DNA of 64,000 nucleotides. Source: Vitrella brassicaformis (Eukaryota; Sar; Vitrellaceae). How positions within the stretch are numbered: position 1 is the stretch's first letter; each line of letters begins with the position of its first letter. Made by a program: the position numbers and the translations under genes. The stretch spans positions 1 through 64,000 of the forward strand of contig CDMY01000982.1 of NCBI GenBank assembly GCA_001179505.1, in the 5' to 3' direction. Of this stretch, positions 58,606-64,000 are shown in pieces. The notes under the pieces are model-generated. The model saw only the letters and a program-made list of their open reading frames with translations, was not told the DNA's origin and ran no database searches.

Positions 58606-60407
58606 CTAGTCTTCGTGGTGCTTGAATGCCCAGTCTTCTGGCGAGCCGTCCTTGTCTGCCAAGTGCTTCAGCCTTGTGATGCGAACGCCTGTAGACACAC
58701 ACACACACACACGGAGACACACGTGTTTCCATCACCATGTCAATCTCCCATATGTGGGCACCCACCAGGGGTTGCTTGCCGCGTACTCGTCCACATTCGC
58801 TGCCTGCGCGCGCGCAATGCCGTCAAAGTTGTTGATGGCTTCGCTCCTCAGATGTGTCCGTGCTCGAAAAATGGCCCTCTTCTCTTCGGCTACCTCGGCC
58901 TTCTCAATTTGGTCCACCATATTATCGGTCTGCTTCATCGAATCATCAGCTGCACACCAAACAGAGAAACGGAGCAAAACAGAGATGCACGTGCACATTT
59001 GATGGCAGGCAGCCATTCTTAGCCCTGACTGAGTTCGTTGGCCGTGTCTTCGCGCCCAAATGGCTTCAAATCATGAAAGGGCAGGTTGATGTCTGTGGCA
59101 AAGCCGCCTTCGGGGGGGCCCATGTTATGTCTGGGCGGCTCCTGTGTGGGCGCTGTGGTAGATGCATATGCGCCTGCTGCGGCGTTGGACCTCTCTGAAG
59201 GGCATCGACGCTTGTTGTGTATTATGATCATCCCACACAAATAGTGAATGTCTCCTTACCGTCCTCGAGATCCTGCGGCGCAGGCAGATGACAATAGATA
59301 AGGTGGTGCGTGTCATGAAAACCCCCTTGATGCCCGGCCCCACTACCTTTTGCAGTTTATGTATTTTGCTGACAATCTCCTCCTCTGACTCCTCCACGGC
59401 AGCTGACGCGGTACGCACAGATCCAGCATCCTTTGTGTGTGTCCACGTTTTGTGTACCCGTGGTGGGTGAAGGTTCAGTGGTGACGATGGGCGGTGGAAT
59501 GGAAGTCACCGTATCTTCCGCCTTCTCCTTTTCGGCCTTGGCCTCCTTCAGCTCCTGCACGACGCAACACGTCACAAGTCACCAAGGCATTCCCAGCATG
59601 TGGCTGGATTCCTGTCTACCTCTTCCAGCTTGGCGATTTTGGCTTTCTGCTCGCCCTCCTTCTTGCCCTCCTCTGCTGCTGATACACACACGGGCCAACA
59701 ACAGATGGATGAGTGTGTGTCCGTTTCCTTATCCTTCCGCTCTCCTCACCTGGTGGCACCGATGTGAACTGAGGAGGAGGGGTTGTAACCGGCTCGATGA
59801 TCGCCGCTGTGGTGATGGGTGTCGTTGCTCCCGTTTCCGCATCGGGGGCAAGGGCCGCTGTGGTGGGATCATCTGCCTCAGCCTGAAGAACACACACGAG
59901 AGCCATACCGAGGAAGCGTCAGATACTCGTCATTTCTTGCCCCCGGTGCGCCAGTATTGATGGGCGAAGGAGGCGTAGAAGTGGAAGGACCCTGGCCAGA
60001 CTCTGAGCAGATGCAAAAGTCACCACAAAGTCCTGAGGACGTCCTTCCTCTTGCCTACTTGCGATGAGGGCTGCCTGCATTGGGCCGGGTGCAAATGTGG
60101 TTGACCACTCTCCTTCAGGGGGCGGTGGCGACGGTGAGAGCGATGACCACGGGTCACCCGTCGGGTCATCCCCGTGCCGGGACCCTGCATATTGAATGGC
60201 ATGATCTGATCTGCCTTGTGGCCTCTGATTAATGCGCTCACTGGCGATAAGGACGGCCTTCTTGTTGTGCGTGACGCGTTGTTTGCCGACGGCTTTTCGG
60301 TTCTTGTGCTGGTGGCGATGGTGGCCTTCTTCCACAGATGACGCGAAAGCCGCTCCGCTGACAAGGGCGGTGACGGTGAAAAGGAAGAGGCTGATAAAGC
60401 AGATCAT
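58606..60407 (-). CDS. Secreted or membrane coiled-coil protein, about seven exons
   Basis: The chosen start, ATG 60407, gives a signal peptide (MICFISLFLFTVTALVSGAA, cleavage near FASS). The open frame extends to 60509, so a longer form is possible. A His/Lys-rich stretch (EEGHHRHQHKNRKAVGK) and Pro/Ser-rich sequence follow. Later exons give ATTPITTAAIIEPVTTPPP, a charged coiled coil (GKKEGEQKAKIAKLEE, then ELKEAKAEKEKAEDTV) and EESEEEIVSKIHKLQKVV. A moderately hydrophobic segment (GVFMTRTTLSIVICLRRRIS) is followed by TDNMVDQIEKAEVAEEKRAI, and the end is RLKHLADKDGSPEDWAFKHH with TAG at 58606. Exon order and frame are consistent, but exact splice sites were not all checked. No domain family is recognised. 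Confidence 0.6.
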
Positions 60408-60700
60408 GGCTGGCCTGCCGCCCGCGATGCGTTTACAAATGCATGTAAACACATATAAACCTACAGGAAGCATACAGAGAGAGAGACGTCCACACACCAT
60501 TCCAGTCACACAGTTGACAGTTGGTGCAGGTGTGCGTCTCTCTTCTCAAAGTCCATCCCGCCGCATGCCACCTGCGGTTTGGAAGTCGAGTCGCCGTAGG
60601 TGGAATTCGAAAAGGTTTGCATTCACGTGGATGTGACACCAACACGCAACATGCATGATGTCTCCCTTGATAGAACATTCGATCATGCAGCTCTGCTGGC
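60408..60700. other. Spacer between two same-strand genes
   Basis: No supported coding sequence here except a possible N-terminal extension of the 60407 gene (to 60509). The upstream gene's stop is at 60701. Confidence 0.5.
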
Positions 60701-62226
60701 TCACACTTCTGTTTCCTTCCCTCTTCCTCGAATCTTCTCTTCAGTTTCTTTCTTGTCCTCAAACACGTCCTCTTCCATCTCTGTCTCAGTGGCCGTGTCT
60801 TCCATCTGCTCCAGCAGCCTCTCAGCCCATTCCTTGAAGCCGAACGCCTCTCCGCCCCCCTCGCCAATGGTTGCCACCTTGCTTATGTCGCCAAGCAGCC
60901 AATCGAGCATGTCTCGATCGTACATGTAGCCAGTATTCACCTCCCACGTTGAGATGCCCTCTCCCTTCCTTTCTGGCGGGAGGGTGGCAGTGAACTCCTC
61001 GGTGATCTTGTTGGGACACACGACGGGCGTCTCGTCTGCGTGCGGTCTGGCGATGAGCTGGCTGAGGTACATTGAGCTGAGAAGCGCGTAGGGCATTGTC
61101 TCGTCGTTCAGGTCGTATCGGCAGCCCTTGAGGAATGCGCGGTAGAGGTCGTGGACAGGAGTCTTGCTTCTGCGGTTGATGGTGCCGCCGATGGCTTGGA
61201 AGATTGCAGGGGAGACGGTCAAGCGCATCTCGCCGGCCGCCATGTCGTCGTGGGCCTCCTTCAGTTCGGTTGCCTTTTTGGCCACAAAAAGGAGACCTGC
61301 ATGGTTCCAACACAACTAGTGATCGTGTTGAAAGACAGGCGCCGATTGTCTCTCGTCCGTTCTTACGCTCGGCCCTTCGCTGCTCCTCCTTCTGCTGAGC
61401 CAGCCGATTCAACAGATCAGTGTACAGAGTCAGAAGTTTCTTCCTTCCTGCAGCCTGTGTGAGCCCAAGGAACAACGAGAAGAATAAAGGCAGTGAGTGA
61501 CCAGTCGAATGGATGCATGGTGTCACACCGACCGACCTGAAGCCGACCGGCTTTTGGGAGGAATTGCTCAGTTTTCAGCTTTCTGAAATGCTGGTCTATC
61601 ACTGCACACACACATAAAAGAAAGCGATATATGCCATCGTTGTGGGTGTCATCACGCACGACGTACACACGCACTCCTCAGAACGTCTTCGTCTTTGGTC
61701 ACGGGCTTGATCATGTAGCCGGGAATCGGCTTGAAAGGCTTCTTTGGGACGCCCACTTGTGCCTTTGCCGCCGCAGCTATCTTCTGCACCCCGGTCTTTT
61801 GCGATGGCAGCCGGCCCACCGCTCTCGCCTTCTTGACATACCTGCCGACACAGGCGGAAGACATGCAGCTCATGGCGCACCGTGTGACTTCCTTCCTACT
61901 TGGCGAGTTTGTACATAAGCATCAGCTGCATGAGGATCGGAAGACACGCAAAGCAAGAGACACTCACTCCACTCACTCGCTCACGAGTGCATGATATGTT
62001 GAGCGTCAAGTCATACCTCTTCCTCATAGATGAGATGCGAGGACTCCGATGCGTCTCTCGCCATCAACGAATGAGAGCCAAGCCCTGCATGCAATTCCAT
62101 GACATACACGCACCAACCTTGACACGCACAAGTCGTTAATATGATGGTGCTCTTCTCACCAGTGCTGCCGCACAGCGCAAGGCTTAGGACGCATGTCAGC
62201 CACAGATCCCTCGGGAACAACAGCAT
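60701..62226 (-). CDS. Hypothetical protein with signal peptide and possible organelle-targeting leader
   Basis: ATG 62226 starts a strong signal peptide (MLLFPRDLWLTCVLSLALCG). The next exon reads GLGSHSLMARDASESSHLIY and ends EEE. A tiny 26-base exon LMLMYKLAK joins in phase to YVKKARAVGRLPSQKTGVQK. Further exons are FKPIPGYMIKPVTKDEDVLR, QHFRKLKTEQFLPKAGRLQ, GRKKLLTLYTDLLNRLAQQK, and a long last exon with KKATELKEAHDDMAAGEM, FQAIGGTINRRSKTPVHDLY, TWEVNTGYMYDRDMLDWLLG, EWAERLLEQMEDTATETEME and a charged end (RGRGKETEV), then TGA at 60701. The signal peptide followed by a basic segment could be a bipartite plastid leader, as in algae with complex plastids, but this is inference. The family is unknown. 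Length is about 340 residues. Confidence 0.65.
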
Positions 62227-62322
62227 CGCGAGAGACTGCCGTGCCAGTGGATGGCCCTGTCGTGGGGGCTAACGGGGGGCGGAAAAGACTCCGAGTCAGG
62301 TTCGCGGGAAGCTTGAAGACAG
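62227..62322. promoter_or_regulatory. Very short divergent promoter (96 bases)
   Basis: This is the spacer between ATG 62226 (minus) and ATG 62323 (plus). It is the tightest divergent pair in the window, so leaders and promoters must overlap unless the plus-strand gene starts further downstream. Confidence 0.4.
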
Positions 62323-64000
62323 ATGGCCTCTCCTCTTGGCAAGTTGAGCATCCGTGTCCGCAACAAGGCCCTATCGAGAGCCCATGTTCGTGTGGTGGAG
62401 GCGAGGGAGCGGAAGACAGTCGAGCAGGAGCTCGAGAAGGCCGTGGAAAAGGGGGAGAAGATGGAGCGGGGGGGTGGAGTCACGGCTGGGTTTGGCGGCG
62501 TTGAGATTGGACTGGAGGCAAACAGAGGCACAGAAATACGTGCGTGAGCATCGCCATGATCAGCACACAAAGGGCCTCTCAGTCTGCATCAATTGATTGT
62601 TCAGGTGAGAAGACAGAGGAGAAGAGCTTCGTTCGCATCGAGTATGGCAAGCTGAAGGAGTCAAGCGACTGGTGAGACAGATAGACGCTGAATGCCTAGC
62701 ACAAAAGACAGCTGTGTCTTTTTGTGAATCATATCATGTACAAGGACGACGATTGATCCCGGCAGAGACGCCACTTTGTCGAGTTTCGAATGGACCTACA
62801 TCTCTATTGTGATTGGTTCGTTCTGACAGCAACCAAGATGATCCATCAGGCGCCATTGTCACATTGGAATGCCTCTGTCGCAGAAGACTCCGCCTATCAG
62901 CTGCTCAACCAACTCATACACCCAGAAGAGCACCCCAATGGCATCGCAATCATAAGGGTGAGGCGAACCCACTACTGCAGATGCAGAACCATTCCAGCCA
63001 TCGTGCTGTCTGTTCGGCACAGGCCAACCCCCCATATGTTTCGCTTCTGGCCGAGACCATCGAGGCGGCGAATATCGAGGCCAAAGAGGCAGCCTTTCGC
63101 CTGAACAATGTCGCCACAAAGCTTGTTTTGACATCGAAAAGCATGGCTCGTGGTGTGTCAGTCGGACTCGAAAAGAAGAAAGGGCGGGAGGCACATGAGG
63201 AGGCCGACGCCTCGCAGCTGTGGATTTGGCAGATGGACACTTTCTGCCCGAAGGACGCTTTCCGTCTGGTGCCGAAGGCTTTCCCTGACAAGACACTGGC
63301 GGTGAGCCCATTGATGGGCAACAAGCTTGTTGTCGCCTCGCCAACGGCCAAGACAGACGCCATGAACACCAAGGGAGAGGCGAAATTCGAGCAGTGGATC
63401 ATGGAGACAGCCGAGATGCAAGACATCTTCCAGCCAATGGCAGGAGCCCTGTGTGGCTCGCTGTGCTGCCAGCCCTCCAAGGAACAGCTGCTCGTGTCGC
63501 CCGACATTCAATTCGAGCAGGGGAATGAGGAGAGGCGGGGGAGCAGCAAGTTTGATGACGAGACGGTGAGCCTCAAGTGTGTCGGTCTGCCGGATTGTGT
63601 GGTGGGTGTCAAGACCTCCGGCAATATCAAGAGTCTGGTGCTGATGAAGAAAGACAGGGGGGTCCCAATGGAGGCCCTGTGGTGTTGCAGCCAGCCAACC
63701 AAAACAGTCAGCACCAGCTATGGCAGCCAGCGATACTACTTTATTATGCTTTACTTGCAGGTCAGCCTTTTCGAAGCTTGTGCGGAGGGTCATAAGGAAG
63801 CTGTGCTGCAAATAATCAAAGCCAAAGGCATAAAGTGCTTGCAGGAAGCCGACGAGGTGAGACACAGCTGTACGACACGTGCTTCATCTACAATGGGGCG
63901 AGCATTGGTGTTCGGTGGGTGAATTGCAGGAAGGATTCACACCGCTGCACTACGCCGCCCAAAATGGCCATGAGGACATCTGCAGAGACATTGTGCTTAA
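62323..64000 (+). CDS. Ankyrin-repeat protein, 5' part (runs off the window)
   Basis: Exon 1 (62323 to about 62541) reads MASPLGKLSIRVRNKALSRA, then a charged coiled coil (ERKTVEQELEKAVEKGEKME). Next come EEKSFVRIEYGKLKESSDW, a piece near 62765-62960 whose frame I could not fix (one option has EDSAYQLLNQLIHPEEHPNG), and a long exon from about 63025: ANPPYVSLLAETIEAANIEA, SQLWIWQMDTFCPKDAFRLV, LMGNKLVVASPTAKTDAM, KFEQWIMETAEMQDIFQPM. The repeated W/F-rich beta pattern could be a trefoil-like or lipocalin-like domain, which is uncertain. The end of the window has an ankyrin start, LFEACAEGHKEAVLQIIKAK, then GFTPLHYAAQNGHEDICRDI. The splice near 62670-62765 gives a TGA with the obvious sites, so that junction is unresolved. 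Confidence 0.65.

Overview
The window is nuclear DNA from a eukaryote with compact, intron-rich genes. Introns are mostly 50-150 bases with GT-AG ends. The sequence is GC-rich, and introns and spacers are full of (CAGA)n, (TCTG)n, (TG)n and (CATC)n microsatellites. Both strands carry genes at similar density. Many gene pairs are divergent, with only about 100-270 bases between start codons. Several predicted proteins begin with secretory or organellar leaders. This suggests a free-living alveolate-type protist such as a chromerid alga (Vitrella-like). That is an inference from gene style, because no ribosomal or organellar marker lies in the window. All coding models were spliced by eye, so exon ends are approximate unless given.

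Layout. 1-1.1 kb: the tail of one gene and a small hypothetical gene. 1.25-7.1 kb: a divergent pair, RNA polymerase III subunit RPC3 (minus) and a mitochondrial intermediate peptidase of family M3 (plus). 7.5-9 kb: a divergent pair of unknown proteins, one with two membrane segments. 9.9-10.3 kb: a small secreted six-cysteine protein. 11-13.4 kb: FAM50/XAP5 (minus), divergent from a small MG-starting protein. 13.6-14.9 kb: an unknown basic membrane protein. 15.5-18.5 kb: three plus-strand genes with signal peptides. 18.5-24.2 kb: repeat-rich DNA around an Ala-rich nuclear-type protein gene (20.6-22.5 kb). 24.2-26.7 kb: an exostosin-type glycosyltransferase.

27.2-29.9 kb: what looks like decayed coding DNA, with in-frame stops, two ankyrin-like repeats and pieces of a protein kinase domain in shifting frames. 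29.9-31.7 kb: spacer. 31.7-36.7 kb: a very large three-repeat Myb protein, divergent from SEC61 gamma (37.4-37.8 kb). 38.9-56.7 kb: one enormous minus-strand gene for a bridge-like lipid transfer protein (BLTP1/Csf1/Tweek type), divergent from a Nudix-like gene (57-58.3 kb). 58.6-62.2 kb: two minus-strand genes with signal peptides. 62.3 kb to the end: a plus-strand ankyrin-repeat gene that runs out of the window.

The genes do not form an obvious pathway. They cover housekeeping (Pol III transcription, mitochondrial presequence trimming, ER translocation, lipid transport, glycosylation, nuclear regulation) plus lineage-specific secreted proteins. I found no clear previously undescribed system. 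The best leads are the decayed ankyrin/kinase region with a possible 18-base intron, the interrupted dispersed repeat at 18.97/22.86/23.36 kb, and the group of short secreted proteins.
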